A DNA stretch of 64,000 nt from Lingula anatina (Eukaryota > Brachiopoda > Lingulata > Lingulida > Lingulidae), in NCBI RefSeq assembly GCF_001039355.2, contig NW_019775487.1, forward strand, positions 189,718 to 253,717, in the 5' to 3' direction. A program made the position numbers and the translations under genes. Under the pieces are notes generated by a model. That model was not told the origin of the DNA, searched no databases, and saw only the letters and a list, made by a program, of their open reading frames with translations. Shown one piece after another: positions 50,901-62,500 of the stretch. The stretch's first letter is position 1, and each line of letters begins with the position of its first letter.

Positions 50901-51068
50901 CAGTATATGTATGATCATTCATGTTTTACCTTCACACTACTTGACATATATACTTATATCTATGAACTTACCCTGAGCGACACCCCAGGATGCCGCAGCA
51001 TTGGAGCACCTTGGCAATCTACAGAAGACATTTCTACAGACACAGAGAGCCAGTGCCTTGGACCCCAT
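40505..51068 (-). CDS. BBOX1: Gamma-butyrobetaine dioxygenase family enzyme (carnitine synthesis)
   Basis: Fifteen exons: 51068-50972, 50676-50597, 50306-50215, 49783-49656, 48448-48312, 47807-47749, 47401-47326, 44298-44254, 43829-43705, 43286-43146, 42511-42451, 42030-41977, 41795-41727, 41469-41365 and 40612-40505. All junctions keep frame, giving 458 residues. BBOX uses Fe(II), oxygen and 2-oxoglutarate to hydroxylate gamma-butyrobetaine to L-carnitine. Residues 95-105 (WLRYNCHCDQC) supply the CxCxxC zinc site of the N-terminal domain. Iron ligands are His261 and Asp263 (FHMD) and His408 (VLHGRK); Arg420 (MRHL) fits the 2-oxoglutarate binder. NVAYSSSFLDFHMD and LNPGDLIVFNNRRVLHG are family signatures. 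The N terminus is about 65 residues longer than vertebrate BBOX and rich in Arg, Ala and Cys, so it could be a mitochondrial targeting peptide, as in the sister enzyme TMLHE. The CxCxxC motif favours BBOX, but the paralog identity is not certain. A 5' UTR exon upstream is likely, because an acceptor (TTTCCAG) precedes the ATG. Confidence 0.93.
40745..41145 (-). repeat. 162-bp tandem repeat in BBOX intron 14, open as 54 codons
   Basis: About 2.5 units with a 162-bp period (anchors near 40,762, 40,924 and 41,086, such as CATCAGTTCTGTAAGTTTGA and its counterparts). The period is a multiple of three and the minus strand stays open over all units, inside a 195-codon frame at 40744-41331. The translated repeats share phrases such as KLTELM and EIQVKFEN. 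It lies in the intron between exons 14 and 15 of BBOX. I see no homology, and translation is not supported. Confidence 0.75.
42092..42325. mobile_element. TC microsatellite and partial copy of the 10,276 inverted-repeat element
   Basis: CT repeats at about 42,092-42,120 are followed by sequence from about 42,135 that matches the terminal arm of the 10,276-10,823 element: GTTGAGCCAGGCTTTACAAA, then GGACGTACATGAAAGAAAAA and CCTCCCCACACGTCATCCCT. The inverted partner is reduced to about 30 bp. It sits in BBOX intron 11. Confidence 0.75.
46606..46632. repeat. GA microsatellite
   Basis: A run of GA dinucleotides in BBOX intron 7. The intron is long (44,299-47,325) and otherwise shows no exon-like sequence. 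Confidence 0.85.
47452..47538. repeat. Compound TC/AC microsatellite
   Basis: About 16 CT units run into about 27 CA units with one interruption, 50 bp beyond the acceptor of BBOX exon 7. It is likely to vary in length. Confidence 0.9.
47860..47900. repeat. GT microsatellite
   Basis: About 20 GT units in BBOX intron 5, 50 bp from exon 6. Confidence 0.9.
48443..48550. repeat. Duplicated splice acceptor and perfect 29-bp hairpin
   Basis: Bases 48478-48506 and 48522-48550 are exact reverse complements (29 bp each) around a 15-base loop. In addition 48443-48477 is repeated directly at 48504-48538; the shared part begins CAGCACCTTAAAACAGTTCT and includes the acceptor of BBOX exon 5. So one strand carries a direct repeat of the acceptor plus an inverted copy between. 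Confidence 0.9.
48831..49192. mobile_element. Short inverted-repeat transposon with 6-bp target duplication
   Basis: Ends are CAGACATGCTGAAAAC on the left and GTTTCAGCATGTCTG on the right, near-perfect inverted matches, and the element is 362 bp. It is flanked by GTTGTT at 48825-48830 and 49193-49198. The interior has further inverted matches (TTTGGACCGGCAG and CGGTCCTTTGGACCG). No transposase. It is in BBOX intron 4. Termini CAG/CTG with a short duplication would suit a hAT-like family, but the class is uncertain. Confidence 0.85.
50030..50246 (-). repeat. Direct duplication of the BBOX exon 3 end and its donor
   Basis: Bases 50180-50246 (part of exon 3, its donor at 50214 and the start of the intron) are repeated at about 50,030-50,097. 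Shared parts are CTTACCTGTCTTCTTTGCCA and TCTTTCCACTGCAGAG; the offset is about 150 bp. The duplicate lies in intron 3 and includes an intact donor and a CTGCAGAG stretch. Confidence 0.85.
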
Positions 51069-52390
51069 TCTTCTGGAAACAAATAATATTTGTACAATAT
51101 ATCAAGAACAAGTGGTAGTCTTCAGGAGAGGAATCGTGGCTGCCGTCTGCTGTCTGGTGAAGGCATTCACATCTTAACCTAGGTTATCTGACCCAGACTA
51201 CAGTCTATTTTTATTCATGACCAAATGCACCCCTCCAGTTTCAGGTTCAAAGAACGTTTGCAATGACCAACATATATGACATCTATCATTGCTTCTTCCA
51301 TAAAGGGAAAAATAGTTTGGCTTTTGCACACTAAATCTTCTTACAATTTTCTGAAGATGGCTTTAAAAATTAATGTTTGGATCCACAAGAGGTAATTATC
51401 ATCACTTTCTTCTTAAACTGACCCCCAAGGATGGATCTGTCTGATTTCGGTGATTTCACAGTTCAAAGGTTCAAGGGTCCAAAGGTTCATTTATCTAAAG
51501 TGTTTTTTTTTTTTTTTAATCCATGGGATTGCAGATATAATTATTCACTGATCGAAAACCTCGACTATATTGCTCAGGGGTTCACTGTTCTGTATAGTAT
51601 TAATATAATAGCAATTGTTATCAGCAAAACTAGATCTTTCTCTGCACTTTTTTAACAATTAAATTAATGTATTAAAAGTAACTGTTTTTGGTTTAAAGCT
51701 TTATGGCCAATGGACAACAATCAAGACAGCGCAAAGTCTAGCAAATTAGGCTGTGTTCAGAATAGAAGTAATATTGTACTAGCAGGATTGATATATCTTA
51801 GCAGGGATTATCACCAAGGTGCAGTCGATGTTATCAGCTTAATTATCTGATACACCCCCTCATAAAAAGTCCTTGGGTAAAGTTAGGAAAACTTTGTGGT
51901 CAATGATCAGGGGCAGATCCAGGATTGTTTGAAGGGGAAGGTCCGCGGTTACCAAGCCGCCGCCGACCCCTGCCCCCACTTGGCGTGGGGTTTGGGGCCG
52001 GCTGAAGGGCCCGAAAATTTTTGGTATTTCAGGACCCCCCCCTGACTCCAACCTCTAAATCCACCACTGATCGAATGATGTTGTGCATGTTGCTTTGATG
52101 TCATAACTCATATGGCAGACAGCTAATGTGGATATTTCCTGATGGAAATTTTTGAAGGCCCATTTTCATATAGGTGTGATGGTGAACTACTCTTGGTTAA
52201 AATATTTTAAGGCTGAAGGGTCTAGTTCTGATGAATTGCAGTCTAAAGGATAAAAGTACCAATGTTTTGAGTGTTACTTAAGTATTACTTTCTCAGTCAA
52301 AATTACTGGTGCATTAAGTTGCAGAGATCGCTTAAAAGTGAAAACATGGCCCGCTTATAGCTGAATCTTGTCCTTATTTTACTCCTGTAT
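51069..52390. other. Upstream DNA of BBOX with a degenerate repeat
   Basis: No coding region is recognised. A block at about 51,908-52,075 (GGGGCAGATCCAGGATTGTT to CTCTAAATCCACCACTGATC) resembles the decayed element near 4140. Confidence 0.4.
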
Positions 52391-52557
52391 CAGGGGCGGA
52401 TTGAGACCGTCTTCTGGGTCGTCCGGAAGATGGTCAGAGTTTAAAGTTTACATTGACGGGTATCTTTTTTTTTTCTGTCTGAAGACGGTCAAAAATGGAG
52501 GATGGATCAACAAATATAATTTGGAAGACTGTCAGAAATAAATCTAATCTGCCCCTG
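52391..52557. mobile_element. 167-bp MITE with 6-bp target duplication
   Basis: Ends CAGGGGCGGATT and AATCTGCCCCTG are near-perfect inverted repeats. CTGTAT flanks it on both sides (52385-52390 and 52558-52563). A relative lies in the Jagged-like gene at 30,046. No coding content. The terminus CAGGGGCGG is seen in hAT-type MITEs. Confidence 0.85.
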
Positions 52558-52563
52558 CTGTAT

Positions 52564-55500
52564 GACAATATAATACCAAACAATAGAGTTTATTTCATGT
52601 TGGAAAGTTTATCCTAGAATGTACCTTAACTGCTACCCAACAACCAAAACATGTAACAGGTACGTAATCAACTTTCAGACCAATGAACCTTTGCTTCTCT
52701 CTCAAACCCCCACCCTCACTTTTAAGTTTTGCCTACATGTACATAGTGCCAAAAGACAAACGGGAGAAATGTTGGAACGTATGCCAGCCAGTGAAATGTC
52801 GGCCTACTACATGTATTTGTATGTCATCTCAGTGTGTCCATATGTTCCTGTGGGCCTCCCTCCTTATTATACAGTCAATATTGATACCTGGACAACCTTC
52901 ACTGATCCATGCTACCTTCACCAGCCCATGTGTAAGTTAACTGATGAAGTTACCTGTTTTAACACATGACTGACCACAGCACGTGTTGCATAATGGCTGT
53001 CTAGACGGCTGATAAGGTCCGAGATCCACTGATACGGTGCGGTGACCGAGGTCAACTAGTAAAGGGCCTCCATGATATTCTACAGCCAGACATGGAAACT
53101 TTTTATAGTTGACATTGATGCGCCATTTTCTCTTTATTACAAATGTTTTATAATTCAAATAAATCGATGGTTATCGATCTCAATATGGTGTCGAAACGAG
53201 GCTTCGTTGTTTCACGAGTCCAGAGAAATGCAGAAAAACAGATAGATCTACAAGAAGAATATAGTCTTGATAAATATTTTAACGTTACTCATACATCTTT
53301 CTTCTCCTCATTGTATTGCTAACTGGGCAGTTACCTTGGTGTTTTGACAACAGCACATTCAAACGCCGATCACTTACCTGAGACACAATTAATTACCAAT
53401 GATGACCGGTAAGGTTATTTCTAGCAGCTAGCTTTCCATGGCTTGTTTACGTAGAATGCGATAGTTGAGACAAAGTTGAGACAGTCGCAATGCAATCGAT
53501 TCTATCCACCGTAAATATCCCAGCAGTACTAACACGTGCTCCTCGTAAATTTTGTGCATGACCGTCATTGCTCTTATTGTTCTCTTTTCCTTGAACTGAG
53601 AGTAGAAGGCGTCATTTTAAGAAAAATTATAGGATAAGATCAATGTTGCTTTATAAGATTGGTATTGTGTAATTTATTTGTGACAGATAGAGAATTTCAT
53701 GTGATAGCACGAAAAACGAACAAACAAACATGATCACCGCTGAATCTATGTACGTCAGTAGCAGATTCTATGTTATTTCTTTAGTTTCTGTATAAAACTC
53801 TTGGATAAATGATAATTATAAATGAAACAAGATAAACGGCAAATGTCAAAAAGCAATTTATATTCATTAATTAGAATAATTATTTCTATTGTTGAATGTC
53901 GAAGCTGAATGCGTCGAAATTTCGATGGATGTCGTTAATGGTTTCCAACACTTGTTGTTTAACAGCATTTATGTCATTAAAATCAAATTAAGAAATATAT
54001 TATTCATAAATCAACATGCTTGTTGTTTAGGATTCTGCCTTTATTTCTTTCCAAAAGATTGTTTCTGAGACGCCCATGTCTAGATCCAAGGCAAAAATAG
54101 GCCTACCTGTCTACCTTGTTTGCATTCTGATAGCTTGATCAGCTGATTTTCATAGACATAAAGCATTACTGGTAAATAAAAAATAAAGAAACGTCTAGGA
54201 TCGTTTTGATCATGAATAACGAAAAGCTTGTCTGTAGTCCCATATATTTCATTTATGTCAATCAAGATAAATCGCAATTTGCAGAAAAAATTCTTAAAAC
54301 GCACATCTTTCACATTTAAAGGAAATAAAATACAGTAAGTAAATAAATGAGTAAATAAAAAATGAGGATTTTAGATTTTTCTTTGTCATTTAAAAATACA
54401 ATTGGAATTTAAACTGTGAACCAAAATATCATAAAATTGTTTAACCGGTGGGTTGATGTTCGCGCCTCCTCCTTTCAGTAAAATAAATACAGACACGGGC
54501 GGTGAAACATACAACACAGGGCTGGCCTTCGCTTTATGGGTGCCATTTTACTTGGAAGAATTAAAGGCTGGTAAATCTAACTGAAGGCTAGCGGTATTTT
54601 TGGATAATGACATTAACCAGATTAAGCAAATGTAGAAATGGGATTATTTACCTTGGTCATAGAAATGTATGATAGAAAATGCTGGTTGACTGAAGTGCAG
54701 TGAATGGCTATCTAAGGACAGGTTCTTTCCGCGTACCTTGTTAAAAGTAGTTAAGAGGACGAATGATGCTATTTCTAGGTTATCAAATCTATCGTGAAAA
54801 TCCGATTTTTTTACTGTGTGGTCAGTAACATCACAGTAAAATTGGTGTGTGCAGTGATTTTTACATCAGGGGGGCAATTTTTCCAAGCTGTCTGCTTGTT
54901 TTTACAGTTAATTTAACAGTTTAAATGCTAAAGCTCGATGTGGTTTAGCGGTATTTTACGATTATTGATAAAGTGTGAGTGCTGTTTAAAAAGATGATGT
55001 ATGTACGAACTGAGGTCCACAGTAGTTTAGAGATAAGTCTTCCCATAGCGTTCCTCGTGTACAGTTTTATCAATGGAACAGAAATTAACGCCTGAGTTCG
55101 TAAAATTGAGCTTAACATCTATGCAGCAAATACAATAATACTGATCACTGAGTAGTTTCTTTCCGTCCATAAATGAAAAAATAAAACCCCAGCATTACAA
55201 AAGTCACAATATATACCTTTTTTTGTTTTACTTTCTTATTTTTTTAAACATAAATTTATATATTTCTCCTTTCTAATTTCAAATGGTAAATAAAATCCGT
55301 GAAAATATAAAATTAGATAAACCAATTTCTTCTTATGTATTTCAAAAATCTGCATTTTTCCGAATTCTGAAACTCTCTCCACGCTGTTTTAAGAAACGAT
55401 ACAGTTAACGCTGCACTCAGATTCAATTTACATAAAACAGAAAATCCACGGAGTTAATTATTAATGCCTTAGACACAAATATCCTCGAGTTTCACGGTGT

Positions 55501-58500
55501 TTTGTCGAAGATTGAAAGCTCCAAGTTCAACCACGGAGATTATAAATTAAGGGCCGTACTCACAAATAGTATCAAAAATAAAAATCTTAATTCTCATTAA
55601 CAATTTTGAATTTTTTTCCTCTCTCCTTTTTTTCTTTTATGCTTTATTTTATATCTGTGTATAGTAGAATTCTTTATAACGACGCTGCATTTAAACCGTA
55701 GCCTACACCAAATTATAGCATATAAATCTGGTAGAATTGTTTACAGCACATAAACAACCATAAGTTATTTCTTTCTCTTTCACATATGACGTTTGTCTCA
55801 GTCAGTACGAACTCGTTCAAAATACCTCCTTCTATCTTACTTCTGCGTGTGCGCGCGAGAAAGCGTGGTGTGCGCGTGCGGGTGTTCAAACTGTTTAGTT
55901 GAATATTATAGAAACCCTTATCGAGATTAATTTCTGACAAGTGAATGCATTAATGTCACACTGAGTATCTCTCATTTTCCTCAACGGTACTTTTTTCCGT
56001 CACTTTAATTACCGAACGAGCAAAACAAGTTTGCGGCACGACAACTAAAAAGATATGAAGTAGGGAAACGATTCGGATCACGAGAAATGTTCTCAAATAA
56101 CTATGCGGCGTCCTGCAAGCAAATGTGCATTTCTTTGTTTAAGGCTACATCTTGAAAAATGTTGTGAATGAAAAAAATTGAAAGTGGCTTCTTCGATAAC
56201 AGTCTTGGGGCTATACGGCGGCCTAGGTGTTTCAACAGATACCTCACTTTTACGCAAGTCGCATGTCCCCGTTGCTTTAGAGTTTCTAGTGAGAGCCTCT
56301 AGTGTGGCATGAAAAAGAAAGTCGGTGACAGATATACAAATACTTCAAGAGTCTATATCGAGCAGAGAAGCCACTCCGAACAAAATTCTTTGTTGTTCTA
56401 TTTCAGTCAGGGCTGTAAATATTTTTTGCTTTTCGAAACAAATTTCCACGCGGGTTGCGTAAATATTGCTAGCAAACTGGTCAAATGCAATTTTGCTTTA
56501 ATATGAACAACACTTTTTGCATTGAGCCGAAATATTCAGATATTCGTTTTAAACCAATTTCTTTGATCCAGGCCGTTTTCAGCTATCATTATCAAATATA
56601 TCCAGTCGATACTAAAAAAAATGCGTTCGCCAAATCTCAGGATGTCTCCGTTCTATTAGGAATAATAATTTGTCATGGATACTCGTGTATATTCTATTAA
56701 AACATCCGTTTCGCAGGAATATGAAATTTATTATCAAATGTTTTTGTTTTTTGCCTCCGTGCTGAAGTATGATGTGTAAGAACAGATTTAATTCCAAAAT
56801 GAAACGGGAATCTTCAAAGAGGACAAAATTGTGGAGAAAAACCATAGTCTCTTTTAATGGAAATTATGTGGCGGTTTTTATTAATCGATCTCATTCAATC
56901 AAAGTTTCTTTTGCCGCATATCCCGTTTTTAGTAACCCTTATAAAAATCAGGGGATATTTGTTTCTTCATTTACTTCAGGAGTTATTCAACTTTGTGGTA
57001 TGATTGACATAATGCTAACCGATATTCTGTGAAAAGCGAGAAAAAAAATCGTGTCAGTAACGTTGTTTATTAAGTGGGCCGATATGAATGCAACGTACTT
57101 CACATGTTGGGAGTTCGACAGGGAAAACATAAATATTGACGATACATAAAATTAGATACAGATTACGAGTTTGCCAACAGAACTTTGATTGAATCTATAT
57201 TGAAAGTGCTTGCTTTATTTCAACAAGGAAAATGAAATAGAGAAAGCTTGTAGATAAAAGAAGAAAAACAGAGAAAGGGATTTTTTATAATTCGCTTTTT
57301 TCTCTTTTTTGGGCATTCTTCTGAATAATATGAGTACAGCGAAATAATAGAGCGCACACCGTTCGTTGTCATAAGACTATGGTATGACTGCAAATTTAGG
57401 CGTATTATTACCCTCATTATAACAGGATTATATTCATACCTTATAGTTGTTTGGGAATAAAATGCTTCCTCGAGCAAGGCTATTTTTCATGCCACTTCTC
57501 TGCTCTACTTTTCCAAACTTCATTGATCTCCCAGTAGAAGCTTTGTCTAAGTGCAAGCCTTCACGAGCAGACTACAAAATATCCTTTTCTGGATGCGAAT
57601 TACAGATACGTCCATTTTTCGGCAGTCGAGCCCTCGTAATTAAAGATTGAATTAAAAATCAAATTTCCATTTCACCTAGCTTGCATACAGATAGGGCAGT
57701 GGCGCCGGGGCCCTACACGGGCCAATAGGTTGGGAACGAACCGACGTGAAACTATTTCAGCGCATGCAACTAACGGGAACTTTGCAGTGCTGTGACATTT
57801 ACTTTCTTTGTTTATTTTTTTTTCCAATCTTTATTGTTCAGAAATAGAATTGTATTGGTGTGGAATATTACTTATAAATTGAAAAACATCCCCCCGTTTT
57901 CCTGCTTTCACTTTAAAACAATCAAGTTAATATTACTTAAATTGTTTGCAATTAGCAATTAGCGCCGCCCTTATCCGTGTTCAGCGCTTGTGAGAAGACG
58001 TGAAAAGATAAATAATATTTTGTGTAAATATGCATGCTAAGGAGTAACTTAAAGCGAGATCTGAAATCTTATCCGGGATCATCAGATTTTTTTTCAAGAT
58101 TAAAAATCTTAAGTTTATGTACATCGTAGAGTGGTCTCAGCAAGTGGAGTTTAGCGTGCGTCAGCCACTCTGATGCTTATCCAGTACATTAACGGTTCAA
58201 AATAAACCACTCGCACGTGCTGTCGCAGGCAGCAAGTTAGATGAGCCATGACAATGCAAGATATAAAAGTAGCCGCTCTGTTTCATGAAAAGTTGAATTC
58301 AAATTTACCTTTGTTGACCTTCATTGAGTTGCGTGCCTACGCCGCATCAGGGTTCGTCGGAACCCTTGTGTGCCAAATCACTGGGACATTTTTCTAACTC
58401 ATTACAGTTTGAGTTATCGTAATTTGCTTTATGCATATTTGCCGCGATAGAGGTGCACGGCGGCTTGCACACCTGTAAAAACCTGCACCACGGATCTTCC

Positions 58501-59290
58501 ACATACAGCGATGTGTCGAAATTTCCTTAGGATTCCTCCCTTATACCGACATGCTTAAACAAACGTTCTAATAGAATTCACACGAGAAAAAATATTTGCG
58601 TACAACAAAAATTTCCTTTAAATCCCGAGAAAACTCCTGCCATAGTCACAGTGACTTTCGCCAGTTTTATTTCTTCCCAACGGTCAAATTTTAAGGAAAG
58701 AGTTGAATTCAGCGGCAAAGTGTGTTTTAAGCTTGGATTGGTTGTTTACAGCAGTTTGTCATGTAATCCGATTAGGCAGACAATATGATGAATGACCTGT
58801 AGGCGGGGTTAGAGGCAGGACACGCTACGCTCTTCAGCTGTTACCCTAAAGACGACGCTACACACTCTCTCCACTCATCTTTGTCTGTCGCCATATGGCG
58901 CATTCACTATTATATTTTTTCACAGTGTTTACGTGTTTGTCTTCATTTTGCCTCCCATCTCTCTCGAACTGAGGCTTATTTTGCAAGTAATTTACGATAG
59001 TTGCGACTCGAGAATTTACGATTTATTACCATGAAGAGCACTGGTGTTATCGTTCACCATTCATCTTTTCGCCTCTTCATCGTAGTGTAAAACTCACAAA
59101 TGCGAAGTGACGTTTGGTCCTTTCGTTCGTGAATTTCCCGAGAAATTCGACGATACATTTTACCGATGTGGAGGTAAACCCACTTTCGCGCAAAAATAAA
59201 CTTTTCTTTAGATTCAAACTGAAACCCCTTACAGATTTTCTCACAGCTTCAACCCTCCAGGCAATTGACTTCAATGACAGCTCATTTGTT
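52564..59290. other. BBOX-Meis intergenic region
   Basis: No coding sequence or RNA gene is recognised. Candidate 5' UTR exons for BBOX may lie near 52,960-53,350, where AACAG|GTAACT appears on the minus strand. From about 55,800 the sequence is less repetitive and has many AT-rich homeobox-type sites. Enhancers of Meis would be expected here, but I cannot identify them without a comparison. Confidence 0.4.
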
Positions 59291-59294
59291 ACTC

Positions 59295-59308
59295 GTCACT
59301 ATGGCAAC
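59295..59308 (+). promoter_or_regulatory. RFX X-box match upstream of Meis
   Basis: GTCACTATGGCAAC fits the 14-base X-box consensus GTHNYYATRRNAAC at every position. RFX-family factors bind this element. It is 243 bp upstream of the chosen Meis start codon and 6 bp from the PBX-MEIS site. Function is inferred. Confidence 0.5.
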
Positions 59309-59314
59309 GGCGGA

Positions 59315-59324
59315 TGATTGACAG
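59315..59324 (+). promoter_or_regulatory. PBX-MEIS composite site upstream of Meis
   Basis: TGATTGACAG is the exact decamer bound by PBX-MEIS/PREP dimers. A further MEIS half-site, TGACAG, is at 59275-59280. The position about 230 bp upstream of the Meis start codon suggests proximal-promoter autoregulation, which is an inference. Confidence 0.6.
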
Positions 59325-59550
59325 CCTCGCTGGAAGAGGCCACGAGCATCGACAGTTTAGTTGTTAAACTCGGATAGTGTTGACTTCAGACCAAATGGAG
59401 GGATATGCTGTTTGACATGAAGTGAATGAAGTGACAAGAAGGGATTGGGAATTTGTTACTCGGGCAAGTGAACATCGCAGGTGAAGCAAGCTTACGCAAT
59501 TTGGACAGGAACGGCTTAAATCATTACGATCGAGCCGACAAACTATATGT

Positions 59551-62500
59551 ATGGAGCACAGGGTGAGTTGTACACTGAAATTTACGACCCAATCGGAAGC
59601 TGATATTAATGCTATTTATGCGAAAATAAAAAATAAGCATCAGTTTGTATCAGTGCTCATTTGCCATGTTCTTTCAGTACGATAATGAGTCTTTGCACTA
59701 CGGGAGCGTGGATGGACATAGAGCGGCTACAATGTATGAGAGCCACCATACGATGCAGCCCTTGTCTCACCTCCCCCACACGTCTCCTAACTCCAGTATC
59801 AGTCACGGCTCCTCCATCCACCAATATCCACCATACTCTACGGCCGGGAGCGTCCCCGGTGTTATGAATACAACACAGGACTCGCAACTCAAGAGGGATA
59901 AGGATGCTATATACTCGTAAGTAGGTCACTAACAACGTTTAGCTTATTAACTCCAATATTATGGTCACCCGTAAGTAAAGGCTTGGCGGTGCGTTCTGTA
60001 CATGTCGGCCGCTAGTAGGCTTTAAGCAGCACGCGGCGAGGTAGTCAGCCACAGCTAGGTTTTAAATTTGCCTCCGATTTCTGTCTTCAGGCCCACTAGT
60101 CATTTCAAAACATTTCTGTGGAAATAGAAAGTGACACACGAGCAATCGACCTGTCCATGTGTGTTTTATTGCATTGTCAATATCGGGGAGACATGCTTTA
60201 AAATCATAATGTCTAGGAAAACGCAGAGGCGCCGGCGTACACGCAAACAAAAACAGAGTGCTATTTCTCTCTCTTCTTCTTTAATATTTCGTTTAACATG
60301 CTTAGTCTGTCAGAGGGAATTCCTCCAAACACCAAAATGGCTGCCGACGCCGTCGAATATTTTTAAGGGCGAATATTCCTTCCTGTCATGTTCTATTTTT
60401 CAGTCATCCGCTGTTTCCCCTGTTAGCGTTGATATTTGAGAAATGCGAGCTCGCTACGTGTACGCCCCGGGAGGCAGGGATCGCGGGGGACGTGTGCTCC
60501 TCCGAATCATTTAACGAAGATATAGCAGTGTTTAGTAAACAGGTAAAAATAATGTATCTTCTCGTATTTTATAACATTTAATCAGGGTAGATATTTTTGT
60601 CTCTGACTTGTATTTTAAGTGGTTGTCTCAAATAGTCTTTATTAAGATTTTTTTTGTCATTTGTGAATTTATGAATTTTAATAATCACTGTATGGTGAGA
60701 TTAGTATGAATAAAATTTGAAGTCTACCAAAAATTTTATACAAATATTTTATGAATATCTGTAAGGCTTGTAACTCACACAGTATTTAAGTAGTGCAATT
60801 TTAAGCCATAAGGTTTTAGTACTTAGCAGTGCTTGTTCACCAAAGTTGTTACATTTATCCTATTCCCTGGAGCAAGGAAAAACTAGTGTACTTTATGCGG
60901 TATGATATTTGCCTCTGTTTACCTGGTTCTAGTCTGTAAGCAGAAGTCATTGAATTCTTAGGTTGTTCAATTTGCTTGTTTTTTCACCCCTGATTAGCTG
61001 GGCACACTGTCGTAAGTTACACATCGGCTTTCTTGATGACCCTGGATAAACAGATTAAGGGGAAGGCTTAGCCCCTCGCTTTTGCTTTTAATTTTGTGAA
61101 CTATCGGGTTTACATTCTTTGACCAAGGTCATTATTACTGTTATGTTTGTCATAAGACCACAACAATAAAAGATCAGAAGTCGGATACAATGGTCAAGTA
61201 TTGTATTTGAGCAAAAGAATTCTTGTAACTGCTTTGAATTATACAACAGCTCTACCGTCTTGACTCCAGACCCCCTTCCCATGTTTGGTTCACTTTGTGC
61301 CCTTCTTGTCTGTATTTTCTCATTGACCGAAAAGTTCTACTGTAACAGAATACAACAGAGGTAATAGTCTGCGTCTAGATGTGCATTTGTAGTCATTGAT
61401 GGTGAACAATCTGTTTTTCTACCCTTTTAGGCAAGAGCAGAGAAGCCTTTCTTTTCAGCTAACCACGAATTGGATAGTTTGGTATGTAAAACTTTTATCT
61501 CTATATTTTCTTACACAAGTGTAGAACCTGTTTATAGTCATGTTAAAGAGTACATAGCAGTATTTTATGCACTAGTAATTACTTAAATTCAGCAAAGTTG
61601 GACTGGGAGATTTGATTTTTTTCAGTAATTTTTTATAGTATATCTATAATGGCAAGCTAAAAATTAAAGATAGAAAAAATGTTTAAAAAAGTTTATTTTC
61701 TTAATACAAACATGAAAGTCATTGAACAATTTTAAGTTGAAAAAAAAAAACACTAGGGAAAGATTTTTGAATGTTTTATGGGAAAAAAGAAAATAATTCA
61801 ATAGATTGTGCAATACCAGCAAATGGGAATTAAAACTACTTGATACAATGTATAATCACAACGGTGGCTGTCAGAAGTGATACATATTATTAGTTTGTAG
61901 GAAAGCATAAGCCCCACATAATTTAATTAATATTAATTCATTGGAGCACTTCCCTAGTTTCACTTCATGTTGACAGAATATGTATGAATCAGGTTATCAT
62001 AATTGTACTTAGTGAATCTTCAATACAAATGCCTGAATGGAATTAGGGCCTCTCAAGTAGTTTGCAATTTTTTTTCATGGTGGATGGCACTGTAGAATTA
62101 AGTTGTAAATATTTCCCATAATGAAGTAGCATTGACTGAGGACTCTTCATGTCCATTTGGATTTTAAAGCTAAGAAAATTCATGGATTTATTGATACTGG
62201 AAAACCCACTCTAAAAATCAAAGGCATAAATTCAGTACATGGCGTTATTTTTTATTGTCCGTCGCAGCTTAGTTGAGGACAGTGTTAAAGTGTTAGCTTA
62301 AGTTAACTTCGGTTTAAAAAGGCTCATTCAGCTCTATTGTTAAAGGCGGTGAGGTGAGACCTCTAGTGCCCCTTGTCATTTGACGATAGAAGAAAGCCCA
62401 TTTTCTGTTGACAAGAAGAAGTAGCAAATTTTAATAACAAAGCTCCCTATTTACCTTTCAAAAGACTTCAGAATGTTATCCCTTCTAGTTTTTTTTTAAA

